Source: Shewanella sp. MR-4
GTDB taxonomy: Bacteria > Pseudomonadota > Gammaproteobacteria > Enterobacterales > Shewanellaceae
NCBI RefSeq assembly: GCF_000014685.1
Contig: NC_008321.1
Span: forward strand, 2,663,001-2,727,000
Direction of reading: 5' to 3'
Length of the DNA stretch: 64,000 nucleotides
The notes below the pieces were generated by a model. It was not told the origin of the DNA, ran no database searches, and saw nothing but the letters and a program-made list of their open reading frames with translations. Position numbers and translations under genes: made by a program. This document shows, one piece after another, positions 41,608 through 51,035 of the stretch. Numbering within the stretch: the first letter of the stretch is position 1; the number at the start of each line of letters is the position of its first letter.

Positions 41608-44256
41608 TTAAAACTTCTGATTAATTCTCAGATAATAAGTACGACCTAATACATCATAGAGGCCGACGTTTACATCGCGATAATCGGCATAGGTGTAGTA
41701 GTTAGGTGCATCGGCATCGAACAGATTATTGACCCCAACCGTGATTGTGCCGTTGTAAGCATGGCTATAAGCAAACTGGATATTGTGTTTGAAGTAGCTA
41801 GAATAATCGACGTAACGATCGGTCTCTTCCAAGGTATTGTAGTAATCGGCCGATTGACTACCTATATACACAACAGTCCACGCTGCTGAAAAATCTTCAT
41901 ATTTCCAGCTCGTCGCAAAGTTACCACGCCAATCGGGTGTATCTGTCACGCCCGCGTAATCAATCATCTCGGCTTCGGCATTATCTTGCTTTTTAAAGTC
42001 AAGAACATGGGTCAGATCGACTTTGAAGTTAAAGTCACCTATTGCCGTTTCAAGGTTATAGGCGGTTACAAAATCGATACCCGAGGTTTCAACCGAGGCT
42101 AAGTTACGAACGCCCGCTTCGATATATTCAATCTTGCCATCGGCACCACGGTGAATATAAGGTGACGAGCCATTCTTGATTTCATCACGCAGGATGTCAT
42201 CTACATCGACAGATTCAATCTTATTGTCATAGGTAATTGAAAAATAAGATAACTCAACGTTCCAATCATCGGTGACATTCCAGACTCCACCTAAAGTCAG
42301 CGAATTGCCCTCCTCTGCCTCAAGGTCAGGATTACCGCCGTACCAGGTTTTGTGCTGGTTATTGGTCGCACAGTAAACGGCATCAACGTTACCTGGCTCA
42401 TTACACCACAGGGAATCGACAGCCTTTTCAAAACTTAACGATTGAGATGAGAACATTTCACTCATATTTGGTGCGCGGAAAGAATCCCCATAACTTGCCC
42501 GCAATAATAGGCTATCAACAGGACGCCAACTTAACCCAAACTTAGGTACCACAGCATCGAAGGTCGATGAATTAACCACTTGACCCTGAGCCCCCGTGAG
42601 CGAACCTTCCTGTTCATAGCGTTCATAGCGAACCGCAGCCGACAACTCAACATTAGCTGGTAATCCGACTTGGAATTCTAAATAAGCCGCCGAGCGATCA
42701 CGTTCAGCATCTACGTCATCACCACCAGAGCCACCCGAAATAATGCCCGATGCGGATTCAGGATCACTGGTCTGCTTGAATTTGATCATTTCATACTCAA
42801 GCCCACCGACCATAGCAACAGAGACATCGCCGTTATCGACTAGCAGTGTTGAGGCTAAACCATCGAGTTGCGTACTCTCAAACTTACCTTGATACACACC
42901 TGTATGAGCCGCTTTGCGATACAGCTCGGTCATTTGCTGGTTCCATTGTTGGTAACTCATACCCGAGGTATTAAAAATATCGTATTGTTCAGAATCTATC
43001 CCTTGTTGAACAATTTCATCGTTAATCAAATTATAATTAAATGAATTCGTGGTCGAGCGGGAATGCTGTGCATTTAGTTCCCAATCAATACCATTACCGA
43101 AATCAAGGGTACCGACAAAGCCACCTAAAATATCGACATTATTTGTTTCAGTTAAGGTATCGCGCTCACCAATTTGAGCGGAGCGCATATAAAGCGTCAT
43201 ATCCTCCCCTAGTGGATTAAATTTATTATCAGCGCTCATAACCGGATAATTAGTCGATACTGGCGTTCCGGCGTAACGGGTTTCAGTTTCTGCTAACGAG
43301 GCTGATGCGCGGCCGCGGAATTGAATCGTGTCAGTAATTTCATAGGAAAAGTTCGATAAAATAGAGTTACGAGTTTGGTCACCAAATAATTTAGTCACGT
43401 TGCCATGGTTATATAAACAACGACCAACATTATTGCCATCGGTTGTATCTACGGTATTTTCAGTTTGCTCACAAATTTCTGAATTGCTATACCAACCCGA
43501 TGCCGAACTGCCATTAGGCACAGAACTAAAACCACTGTAAGCCGAATAACTCGGATCATCCATATTCCAAATATCACGATCCATTACCGCTTTGGTATCA
43601 TAATATTCATAGGTCAAGGTAATATTACCTTTATCGGTGTTATAGCCCGTTGCAATCGACAAGCGATTAGCATCACCACCTTCAACTCTCGGTTGCTCAG
43701 TGCTGTAATCTAATTGCAGGCCATCAAATTCTTTCTTCGTAATAATATTGATTACACCAGCCACTGCATCAGAACCATAAACCGCAGAAGCACCATCACG
43801 CAGAATTTCGATGCGTTCAACAATCGCCATTGGGATAGAAGAGGTATCGGCAACCGAGCCTGAGCTTGAGCTAGTGCCTGGCATGCGCCGACCATCAAGC
43901 AACACAAGTGTTGCCGATGAGCCTAAGCCACGAAGGTTAACATTGCTCGTTGAACTCGCCCCCGAACCATATCCTGAAATGCCACGCCATGAACCAAAAC
44001 TATTTATCGCCGAGTTATTTAAAACATCCGCTACGGTTTTCTCACCCGTCATGGCAATATCTGCCGCATTAATCACAGTAACAGGCGAAACAGTTTCCAT
44101 ATCCACCTGTTTAATACGTGAACCAGTCACTTCTATACGTTCAACTTTAGCATTTTCCTCTGCCGCAATTGTCATGCCTGAAAATAAAACACTGGCAGAA
44201 CCCATAGTGATAATACTAGCGCGTACAGCTTTAGCTGCTAACGTTAAATGGTGCAT
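41608..44256 (-). CDS. TonB-dependent outer-membrane receptor
   Basis: 882 residues. An N-terminal signal (cleavage near TIAA-E) is followed by the TonB-box region (VERIEVTGSRIKQ), a plug domain (SPVTVINAADIAMTGEKTVADVLNN ... STLVLLDGRRMPG ... IPMAIVERIEILRDGASAVYGSDAVAGVINIITKK), a long beta-barrel rich in aromatic strand ends and a C-terminal YYLRINQKF ending in Phe. It imports a ligand across the outer membrane using the proton-motive force through TonB-ExbBD. Subfamily features (GSRI..., DGRRMPGTSSS) fit receptors for peptides, sugars or vitamins rather than a clear siderophore type; the ligand is unknown. GGAG precedes ATG. Confidence 0.9.
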   Translation of the reverse strand: MHHLTLAAKAVRASIITMGSASVLFSGMTIAAEENAKVERIEVTGSRIKQVDMETVSPVTVINAADIAMTGEKTVADVLNNSAINSFGSWRGISGYGSGASSTSNVNLRGLGSSATLVLLDGRRMPGTSSSSGSVADTSSIPMAIVERIEILRDGASAVYGSDAVAGVINIITKKEFDGLQLDYSTEQPRVEGGDANRLSIATGYNTDKGNITLTYEYYDTKAVMDRDIWNMDDPSYSAYSGFSSVPNGSSASGWYSNSEICEQTENTVDTTDGNNVGRCLYNHGNVTKLFGDQTRNSILSNFSYEITDTIQFRGRASASLAETETRYAGTPVSTNYPVMSADNKFNPLGEDMTLYMRSAQIGERDTLTETNNVDILGGFVGTLDFGNGIDWELNAQHSRSTTNSFNYNLINDEIVQQGIDSEQYDIFNTSGMSYQQWNQQMTELYRKAAHTGVYQGKFESTQLDGLASTLLVDNGDVSVAMVGGLEYEMIKFKQTSDPESASGIISGGSGGDDVDAERDRSAAYLEFQVGLPANVELSAAVRYERYEQEGSLTGAQGQVVNSSTFDAVVPKFGLSWRPVDSLLLRASYGDSFRAPNMSEMFSSQSLSFEKAVDSLWCNEPGNVDAVYCATNNQHKTWYGGNPDLEAEEGNSLTLGGVWNVTDDWNVELSYFSITYDNKIESVDVDDILRDEIKNGSSPYIHRGADGKIEYIEAGVRNLASVETSGIDFVTAYNLETAIGDFNFKVDLTHVLDFKKQDNAEAEMIDYAGVTDTPDWRGNFATSWKYEDFSAAWTVVYIGSQSADYYNTLEETDRYVDYSSYFKHNIQFAYSHAYNGTITVGVNNLFDADAPNYYTYADYRDVNVGLYDVLGRTYYLRINQKF

Positions 44257-44637
44257 ATATCTCTCCTAGAGGTTTAATAAATTAAACCTGACTTGTTGTT
44301 ATTTTTGTTAATTTGCAAGTTTCCTTGGCGTATCAATATTGTTAACAATTAATAAATTGCGCAATGAAAAATAACAACAAAGAACAAATTGATACATGTA
44401 GAATATATACTGGAGAGAAAAGACCACACTAAAACGATAATAAACAATAAGTTATGTATGCTAATAAAAACATCATCATTATTATCAATGCGATACAGGC
44501 AGCCGCTTATTGATAATAAAATGTTTTAAATAACTTATTTTTGAAAATTTATCAACAATTGATACAAGGTGTATCTATTTAATAATTGAGTTTCAATATT
44601 AATGAGTGCTTAACACTGAAAGAGACGAGATATAAAT
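44257..44637. other. Upstream region of the TonB-dependent receptor
   Basis: About 380 AT-rich bases with no gene. They must contain the receptor promoter on the minus strand. A loosely Fur-box-like stretch on the minus strand (GATAATAATGATGAT, 44485-44471) is noted but is about 215 bases from the start and weak. Confidence 0.4.
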
Positions 44638-44667
44638 AATAATGCCACTCAAAAGAGTGGCATTATT
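44638..44667 (-). terminator. Terminator of the 5'-nucleotidase gene
   Basis: AATAATGCCACTC / GAGTGGCATTATT, a 13-bp perfect stem with an AAAA loop, 36 bases after the stop at 44704. Confidence 0.85.
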
Positions 44668-44703
44668 GGATCAAAAATTAGCTATAAACATATATCTTAA
44701 AGA

Positions 44704-46425
44704 TTACAGCTTACAGCCTTCAACACTGTTTGAGTTTTCGTAAACAATGTCGCCCACTGGGTTGTAGTCTGCAGCAACGATAGCTTGTTTCTCTTTCAGG
44801 AATGAATAGAGTAAGTCCGCATCCACATAACCCGTTTGGATTGGGCTAGCCAGTTTTGGATAACCGTCACCACCTGCAGCGTTAAAGCTAGGAACGGTGA
44901 ACTTATAGTTTGCGGTTGCGCTGAACTCTTTGCCGTTGATTTCGCTGATATTAGCCGTCTTGGCCACACAGTCGATGGTCATTTTCACGCCAGTGATCTG
45001 CGCATAACCACCCGAACCGATTTGGATACTGCCCACAGCGCCTAAGTAAGCCGCGACTTCAGTACCTGTCATTTCGTTCAGGGTCACCATGTTGCCGAAA
45101 GGTTGAACCGTCAGCACGTCACGGTAAGTAATGTCGCCAGCTTGAATAGAAGCGCGCACACCACCTGAGTTCATTACACCAAAGTCAGCAGACACTTTAC
45201 CGCTTTGCGCCATGGCTAACATGCGGCCTAAGTTGGTTTGCTTGTTACGTACGTTTGCACGTTCACCGTCGAGCAACGCATCGGTAGTCGCAATCACTTC
45301 GTCTAACTTAGCTTGGCCTTTCTCTTGGTAGTAAGACAGCAGCTCTTTTAACTCAGCATCTGGCTCAATCTTAGTGCCAGCCAGCTCAGTGGTTTTCTTG
45401 CCTGCTTCGTCCAGCTTACGCATGTTCACAGGGATCAGCTTGTAGCTAGCTAAGTGCAGTTCGCCATTGAAGTATTCGAAATCCGCACGGCCAACATACT
45501 TACCCCATTCGTGGGCTTGCATGATCCAAGTGCCGTTTTGTTGGTCTGGCGCGCAATCATCACCAGGTTTGAAGTCGGCGTAAGACTTGTTGTCAGTACC
45601 CGGTTCCATACACACTGGGTTTTGTGAGTGACCACCGATAACAACTTGTAAGTCGCCTTTATTTAACGCACGCGCCATTGCCACATCGCCTGGGGCGTTG
45701 CTACCGTTTTGACCGTCGGCATAGTGACCCATATGAGTCGTTGCGAAGATCACATCAGCCGCTTTGGCGTCTTTAATTTCTTTGATAACTTTCGCCACTT
45801 CCACTTTAGGATCGGTGAAAATCAAATCGCTGATAAATTCTGGGTTACCGATTTTTGCAGTGTCTTCGGTGGTTAAACCAATCACAGCCACTTTAAGACC
45901 GTTAATATCGAACACTTTGTAAGGCTCGAAATAACGTTCACCTTGACCACCCTCAGCGTTTTTACGGTAAATGTTTGCCGCCAGCATTGGGAATTCGGCT
46001 AAACGACGCTGCATATCTAAAACAGATAATGGGTTATCGAATTCATGGTTACCGACTGCCATTGCGTCGTAACCAATTTTGTTCATACCAGTAAAGTCAG
46101 GAATCGCATCTTGTAAATCAGATTCTGGTACGCCAGTGTTAATATCACCGCCAGATAATAATAATGTTTGGCCGCCATTCTTGCTGACTTCAGCGCGAAT
46201 TTGATCGACTAGGGCTTTACGAGCCGCCATACCATATTCGCCATCACTGTTTTCCCAGAAACGGCCATGGTTATCGTTGGTGTGTAATACGGTAAATGTT
46301 TTACAAGCGCTGCCCGCTTCGGCACAGGTTGTTGGTACTTTAGTATTATCATCATCACTATTACAACCTGCTAGCGCAGCAAGCACTGCAGTCGCAATTA
46401 ATCCTTTAATAAGCTTATTTGTCAT
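44704..46425 (-). CDS. 5'-nucleotidase/UshA-type lipoprotein
   Basis: 573 residues. A lipoprotein signal with lipobox LAGC (Cys at about 21) is followed by an Asn/Asp-rich linker. The metallophosphoesterase domain has TVLHTNDNHGRF, LLLSGGDINTG, AMAVGNHEFDNP, ATTHMGHY and VVIGGHSQNP, which carry the two-metal ligands. The C-terminal 5'-nucleotidase domain has NSGGVRASIQAGDITYRDVLTVQPFGNMV and YKFTVPSFNAAGGDGYP, the substrate-stacking region. It should dephosphorylate extracellular nucleotides (AMP, UDP-sugars or NAD) in the periplasm. It is next to, but terminated before, the TonB receptor gene; a joint nucleotide-scavenging role is possible only by inference. Confidence 0.9.
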   Translation of the reverse strand: MTNKLIKGLIATAVLAALAGCNSDDDNTKVPTTCAEAGSACKTFTVLHTNDNHGRFWENSDGEYGMAARKALVDQIRAEVSKNGGQTLLLSGGDINTGVPESDLQDAIPDFTGMNKIGYDAMAVGNHEFDNPLSVLDMQRRLAEFPMLAANIYRKNAEGGQGERYFEPYKVFDINGLKVAVIGLTTEDTAKIGNPEFISDLIFTDPKVEVAKVIKEIKDAKAADVIFATTHMGHYADGQNGSNAPGDVAMARALNKGDLQVVIGGHSQNPVCMEPGTDNKSYADFKPGDDCAPDQQNGTWIMQAHEWGKYVGRADFEYFNGELHLASYKLIPVNMRKLDEAGKKTTELAGTKIEPDAELKELLSYYQEKGQAKLDEVIATTDALLDGERANVRNKQTNLGRMLAMAQSGKVSADFGVMNSGGVRASIQAGDITYRDVLTVQPFGNMVTLNEMTGTEVAAYLGAVGSIQIGSGGYAQITGVKMTIDCVAKTANISEINGKEFSATANYKFTVPSFNAAGGDGYPKLASPIQTGYVDADLLYSFLKEKQAIVAADYNPVGDIVYENSNSVEGCKL

Positions 46426-46727
46426 TACATCAACCCCTTGATTTTAATTATTTTATCATAGATAGATTGTGCGAGTACCATCGACTCTCGCGCCACGCAT
46501 AATAACAAAGAATAAAGACGAATTGTGTCATTTTTATTAATAAACGTGACTTTAATGTGGGATCTTTAATGAGTTTTAAGACAGATTTGTTTCAAATAAA
46601 AAATAAGCTAAACGACTTATTTTTTATTTAACAATTTAATGGGGAAGGTATTTAAAAAGAAAAGATTTAACGCTTTAATTTAAGCAACTTAGATAGCACT
46701 GGCAATATAATGGATTGTTCTCTATAT
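46426..46727. other. Upstream region of the 5'-nucleotidase gene
   Basis: About 300 AT-rich bases without a convincing gene; presumed promoter region on the minus strand. Confidence 0.4.
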
Positions 46728-46771
46728 AAAACACCATGCAACCAAAATTTAATTTACCGCATGGTGTTTTT
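46728..46771 (-). terminator. Terminator of the carboxylesterase gene
   Basis: AAAACACCATGC / GCATGGTGTTTT, a 12-bp stem with a 19-base loop, 19 bases after the esterase stop on the minus strand and A/T-rich on both sides. Confidence 0.75.
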
Positions 46772-46789
46772 ATCGGCATTTAGATTTTT

Positions 46790-47455
46790 CTACATTTCAA
46801 AACACTGTTGTAACCAAGTGCTTATTGCTTTCAATTGTACCGGGATAACCGAATGCAGCATCGGGTAGGTTTGCCATTGCACCGAATATCCTCCGGCCAT
46901 TAACGCATCTTTCGCTAATAAACCTGCGGATAGTGGCACTACATCATCCTGTTCACCGTGCTGATGTAAAATAGGCGTTTTCGCATTGGCTGCACTTAAT
47001 TGGCTGGGTAATACATCACCCGTCGGTAAATAACAGGAGAGTGCCATAATGCCAGCGAGTTTTTGAGGATAACGTAATCCTGTAAATAAGCTCATCACCC
47101 CGCCTTGGCTAAATCCGGCTAAGACGATGCGCTCACTGGGGATCCCCGCGGCGATTTGTTCGTCAATCAAGGCCTGTACACTCAGCTCCGAGGCCATCAC
47201 GCCCTGCATATCGGCTCTATCGTGCAAATCCATGCTTTTAATGTCATACCAAGCGCGCATAATGTAACCGCCGTTGATGGTCACCGCTTGCTCTGGCGCA
47301 TGGGGGAAGATAAAGCGAATGCTGTGTCCCGCTGGCAAGCCTAATGCTGGAACCACAGGTGCAAACCCTGCGCCCGAGTCCCCTAAACCGTGTAACCAAA
47401 TCACCGCAGCCGTCGCCTCAACTTGAGGCTCAATCACAATACGTTCAAGTGTCAT
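46790..47455 (-). CDS. Carboxylesterase (phospholipase/carboxylesterase family)
   Basis: 221 residues from ATG 47455 (MTLERIVIEP), chosen because AAAGGA lies 9 bases upstream. Alpha/beta hydrolase: WLHGLGDSGAGF oxyanion loop, GFSQGG nucleophile elbow (Ser about 114), catalytic Asp in HGEQDDVVP, catalytic His in YPMLHSV. This is the acyl-protein-thioesterase-like group that cleaves short- to medium-chain esters. In most homologues the last motif reads GHE; here it is LHS, a mild variation. Soluble, cytoplasmic. Confidence 0.9.
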   Translation of the reverse strand: MTLERIVIEPQVEATAAVIWLHGLGDSGAGFAPVVPALGLPAGHSIRFIFPHAPEQAVTINGGYIMRAWYDIKSMDLHDRADMQGVMASELSVQALIDEQIAAGIPSERIVLAGFSQGGVMSLFTGLRYPQKLAGIMALSCYLPTGDVLPSQLSAANAKTPILHQHGEQDDVVPLSAGLLAKDALMAGGYSVQWQTYPMLHSVIPVQLKAISTWLQQCFEM

Positions 47456-47507
47456 ACTGACAAATCCTTTATAAATCAAAAGTTATTATGCTCGCCCTGC
47501 GAGCGCT

Positions 47508-47735
47508 TTACAGATAATCAATACCAAGGAGAGCTTGCAATGCATCGAGCTGGTTGGTGTTATCTAATTTAATGCTCCAACGCACGCCGCCGCCATTGGC
47601 GATGATCATCGGCGGCTCCTGCCTAAGGCTGATGTCTTCGGCCGCGGCTTGAAGCACCACATTGGCCATGTTCAGCCGGATCTGCACTTCAAATTCAGTG
47701 GCAATCAACTTACCCTGAGAAAATTCCACTAGCAT
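47508..47735 (-). CDS. Small conserved protein (DUF3389-like)
   Basis: 75 residues from ATG 47735 (MLVEFSQGKLIATEFEVQIRL); the longer frame begins without a ribosome-binding site. It ends WSIKLDNTNQLDALQALLGIDYL. The pattern fits the DUF3389 family of Vibrio and Shewanella as I recall it; function unknown. It lies 52 bases upstream of the esterase gene on the same strand and may be co-transcribed with it. Confidence 0.7.
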   Translation of the reverse strand: MLVEFSQGKLIATEFEVQIRLNMANVVLQAAAEDISLRQEPPMIIANGGGVRWSIKLDNTNQLDALQALLGIDYL

Positions 47736-47786
47736 AGCAATTCCGCTCTCGTGATGAACCACTCTTAAAACGCGCCATAATAGCAA

Positions 47787-48121
47787 AGTTATATCGCTAA
47801 GGATGAACTTTTAAACTCGCATTACCGCTGATGACAGACACACCATAGGTTGAAAAAGCTTAGATTTACACATCGACAGCAAATCTACATCGCTCGGTAT
47901 TGAATTCGCTTACCTCAAGTCCTGCGCACTCGGCATAGGCTGTTAACCCTGCGTTTTAGCAAGGCAATTCGAGAGTCTAGATAAAGTTTAATTACATTTT
48001 AGTGTCAGCTAAATTGCCCCAAACCAAAGCAGTTCGAGTAAAATCCCGCATCAGCGATGATAAGCCGCTCGAGGCTAGCGCGTTTTACACCATAACAAGA
48101 ATCACAACACTGGGTGGTTAT
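47787..48121. other. Intergenic stretch upstream of the M1 peptidase gene
   Basis: The peptidase frame is open back to 48002 but those codons precede the signal peptide and are not counted as coding. No other gene or clear motif is seen. Confidence 0.4.
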
Positions 48122-50050
48122 ATGTTTTTATCCCGTCGTACCCTCATTAGCAGCGCACTCGTGATGCTGCTGCCATTAGTACAGTATGCCAATGCGGCCA
48201 ATACCTTACCGAATACCAGCCTGGCAAGTGTCGCCGCCAGCCAAATGCACTCTGTCACCGATGAGCTGACCTTTGCCAATTACCAGCAAGTGAGCATTCA
48301 TCACATCGCATTGGCATTAAAGGTAGATTTTGCGCAGCAGCAACTCGCGGGGGATGCGATTCTCGAGCTGGATTGGCATCAGGCCGGAAAAGTACTAGTG
48401 CTCGATACCCGTGACCTTACGATTAACAGTGTCAGCATGTTAGATGCAAACGGCCAATGGCAATCCGTGCCTTTTAGTTTAGGTGCGGCCGATAAGGTCA
48501 AAGGTGCAGCGCTCACCATCAATCTGCCTCACGAGCGAGTCGCCAAAGTCAAAGTTAATTATCATACATCCAAGAATCCATCAGGCATTCAATGGCTTAC
48601 CCCAGAGCAAACCCAAGGTAAGCAATGGCCATTTATGTTTAGTCAAAGCCAAGCCATCCATGCCAGAAGCTGGATCCCACTGCAAGATACGCCCGCTGTG
48701 CGCCAAACCTACAGCGCCACCGTTACAGCCAAGCAAGGCATTAGCGTCGTCATGAGTGCCGACCGAGAGAGCGTGTCTGCGACGCAAACCCAATTCACTA
48801 TGCCGCAGGCGATTCCTGCTTACTTGATTGCCATTGCCGCGGGACACCTGCAATTTGCCGCCTTAGACGACACCTCAGGCATTTGGGCCGAGCCCGAAAT
48901 GCTTGCCAAGGCCAGCAAAGAATTTGCCGATACGCCGGAGATGATTGCCATCGCCGCCAAACGCTACGGCGATTACCGTTGGGGTCGATACGATTTACTG
49001 ATCCTTCCGCCGAGTTTTCCCTTCGGCGGGATGGAAAATCCGCGATTATCCTTTATTACCCCCACAGTCATCGCGGGAGATAAAAGCTTAGTGAGTTTAA
49101 TCGCCCACGAGCTGGCCCATTCTTGGTCGGGCAATTTAGTCACTAACGCCACCTGGCGCGATCTCTGGCTTAACGAAGGTTTTACCACTTATGTGGAAAA
49201 CCGCATTATGGAAGATCTCTATGGCCGCGACCGCGCCCTGATGGAGCAAACCATTGGTTACTCTGAGCTATTGGTCGAATTAGCCGAGTTGCCCGCCGGC
49301 GATTCTGTACTGCATATTGACTTAGGCGAGCGCGATCCCGACGATGCCTTTAGCGGCGTCCCCTATGTGAAAGGACAATTATTTTTGCGCTTCCTCGAGC
49401 AAAAATTTGGCCGTGAGCGGTTCGACACCTTCGTGAAATGCTACTTCGATCACTTTGCGTTTCAAAGCATTACCACGGAGCAGTTCCGCAATTACCTCAC
49501 GCAGCAGTTATTACAGAAATATCCCAATATCGTCAGCGAGTCCGAAGTGGATACTTGGGTGGAGGGACAAGGTTTACCCAGCTTTTTAGTGCCACCCAAC
49601 TCACACGCCTTCGATGATATCGATGCCCAGCGCCAAGCGTGGTTAGAAGGCAAACGTGCCGCCAGCGCTCTGAACACTCAGGGCTGGACAGTGCATCAAT
49701 GGCTACGCTTTATTAATGAAATGCCGAGGCTAAATCTCACTGAGCAGCAATTAGCCGAGTTAGATAAGGCCTTTCATTTTACTGGCACGCACAATAATGA
49801 AATCGCCTTTGCTTGGTATGCCCTCGCCCTCGATAACGGTTACTACAGTGTCTTACCGGCACTGAAACAACATTTAACCGATATTGGCCGCCGCAGGCTG
49901 ATTGTGCCTTTGTATCAAAAACTGGCGAGCAGCGAGCACTATGACTGGGCAAAAACCGTTTACCTGGCGGCCCGCAGTGGTTACCACCCACAGACCCAAG
50001 CGAGTCTCGATATGATGTTTAGTGATAAACCGATGGAGCATGTTCATTAA
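48122..50050 (+). CDS. M1-family zinc aminopeptidase, exported
   Basis: The ATG at 48122 begins a clear signal peptide (MFLSRRTLISSALVMLLPLVQYANA) and has GGTGG upstream; the product is 642 residues. Domains: N-terminal beta-sandwich, catalytic domain with FGGMENPRL (GxMEN substrate-binding), zinc site HELAHSWSGN (HExxH) and NEGFTTYVE (third ligand Glu), and a C-terminal leukotriene-A4-hydrolase-like helical domain (LSEQQLAELDKAFHFTGTHNNEIAFAWYALAL). It removes N-terminal residues from peptides in the periplasm. It is followed by a bidirectional terminator shared with slyD. Confidence 0.93.
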   Translation: MFLSRRTLISSALVMLLPLVQYANAANTLPNTSLASVAASQMHSVTDELTFANYQQVSIHHIALALKVDFAQQQLAGDAILELDWHQAGKVLVLDTRDLTINSVSMLDANGQWQSVPFSLGAADKVKGAALTINLPHERVAKVKVNYHTSKNPSGIQWLTPEQTQGKQWPFMFSQSQAIHARSWIPLQDTPAVRQTYSATVTAKQGISVVMSADRESVSATQTQFTMPQAIPAYLIAIAAGHLQFAALDDTSGIWAEPEMLAKASKEFADTPEMIAIAAKRYGDYRWGRYDLLILPPSFPFGGMENPRLSFITPTVIAGDKSLVSLIAHELAHSWSGNLVTNATWRDLWLNEGFTTYVENRIMEDLYGRDRALMEQTIGYSELLVELAELPAGDSVLHIDLGERDPDDAFSGVPYVKGQLFLRFLEQKFGRERFDTFVKCYFDHFAFQSITTEQFRNYLTQQLLQKYPNIVSESEVDTWVEGQGLPSFLVPPNSHAFDDIDAQRQAWLEGKRAASALNTQGWTVHQWLRFINEMPRLNLTEQQLAELDKAFHFTGTHNNEIAFAWYALALDNGYYSVLPALKQHLTDIGRRRLIVPLYQKLASSEHYDWAKTVYLAARSGYHPQTQASLDMMFSDKPMEHVH

Positions 50051-50240
50051 GCGGTGTGCATGTTTGGGATTGGGCGCAGAAAGCCTGTGCTCAAGCCTCG
50101 CCATGAAAAGTGGGCATAAGTTTAGCGGTGAATCCTATACACAAAAGCCACGACCTTGATTGAGAGATTTTGATTACGAAACTGTGGTTGCGAGACTTTG
50201 ATTACAAACATGGATTGCAAACCAAAGTATTAGCGCACAA

Positions 50241-50268
50241 AAAAGCCCAAACCTAGGTTTGGGCTTTT
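50241..50268. terminator. Bidirectional terminator between the M1 peptidase gene and slyD
   Basis: AAAAGCCCAAACC / GGTTTGGGCTTTT, a 13-bp arm pair around TA; A- and T-rich flanks. Confidence 0.85.
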
Positions 50269-50338
50269 GTTTACTTATCTGGTCATTACTCCCGAGCACC
50301 CCTGCTGTAGCAGAATATTGATGGGAGAACCACACAGA

Positions 50339-50827
50339 TTAGTGGTGGTGACCGCCTACACCGTGGGCATGACCGTGGGCGATTTCTTCATCGGTCGCAT
50401 CACGGGCGCCAACCACTTCGATATCGAAGGTTAAGTCACGGCCCGCTAATGGATGGTTAACATCCACAGTTGCCATAAACTTACCCACTTTGACGATAGT
50501 CACTTGACGTTGACCCTGATCAGTGTGAACCACAGCCGTCATGCCTGGTTTCCACACGCTAGCGCCTAACAGGTGCTTCACAGACACACGTTGCTGCGCC
50601 GCTTCACCTTCGATACGTTGACCATAGGTTTCAGTGCATGGCAGAGTAACAGTGAACTTTTCACCAATCGCTTTACCATTAATTGCATTCTCAACACCTG
50701 GCATCATGTTGTCATGGCCGTGTAAGTAAGCAATCGGCTCGCGACCTTCGTTCGTCTCGATCACTTCGCCTTTTTCGTCGCGCAGAGTGTAGTTAAACTG
50801 CACAACCATATCGTCTTTAATGCTCAT
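50339..50827 (-). CDS. slyD: FKBP-type peptidyl-prolyl isomerase SlyD
   Basis: 162 residues from ATG 50827 (MSIKDDMVVQFNYTL) with AAAGGA 7 bases upstream; the longer frame adds 53 unrelated residues. FKBP domain with the IF (insert-in-flap) chaperone domain (YLHGHDNMMPGVENAINGKAIGEKFTVTLPCTETYGQR...). The C-terminal His-rich tail HGHAHGVGGHHH binds nickel or other metals and is shorter than that of E. coli SlyD. It acts in protein folding and nickel delivery to hydrogenases. Confidence 0.93.
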   Translation of the reverse strand: MSIKDDMVVQFNYTLRDEKGEVIETNEGREPIAYLHGHDNMMPGVENAINGKAIGEKFTVTLPCTETYGQRIEGEAAQQRVSVKHLLGASVWKPGMTAVVHTDQGQRQVTIVKVGKFMATVDVNHPLAGRDLTFDIEVVGARDATDEEIAHGHAHGVGGHHH

Positions 50828-51035
50828 CGAATATCCTTTGATTTGCTTCGATTTCAAATGTCGGCCGAGCTTAACAAAACTGGCCTTTGCACTCCACTGT
50901 TTTATCCCTGCGATACACCACCAAAGCTTAAGCGGCTGCGGATCAGCAAGCACAGCGTCTAAAGTGGCATGAGTTGAGTAAACCACAGGCCACTTGCGGC
51001 AACATTCGCAGGCAGTACGACACTACGTAAAGACT

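Noticed and set aside
44471..44489. Fur box upstream of the TonB-dependent receptor
   Set aside because: The match is partial and about 215 bases from the start codon in AT-rich DNA. It is mentioned only in the gap entry.
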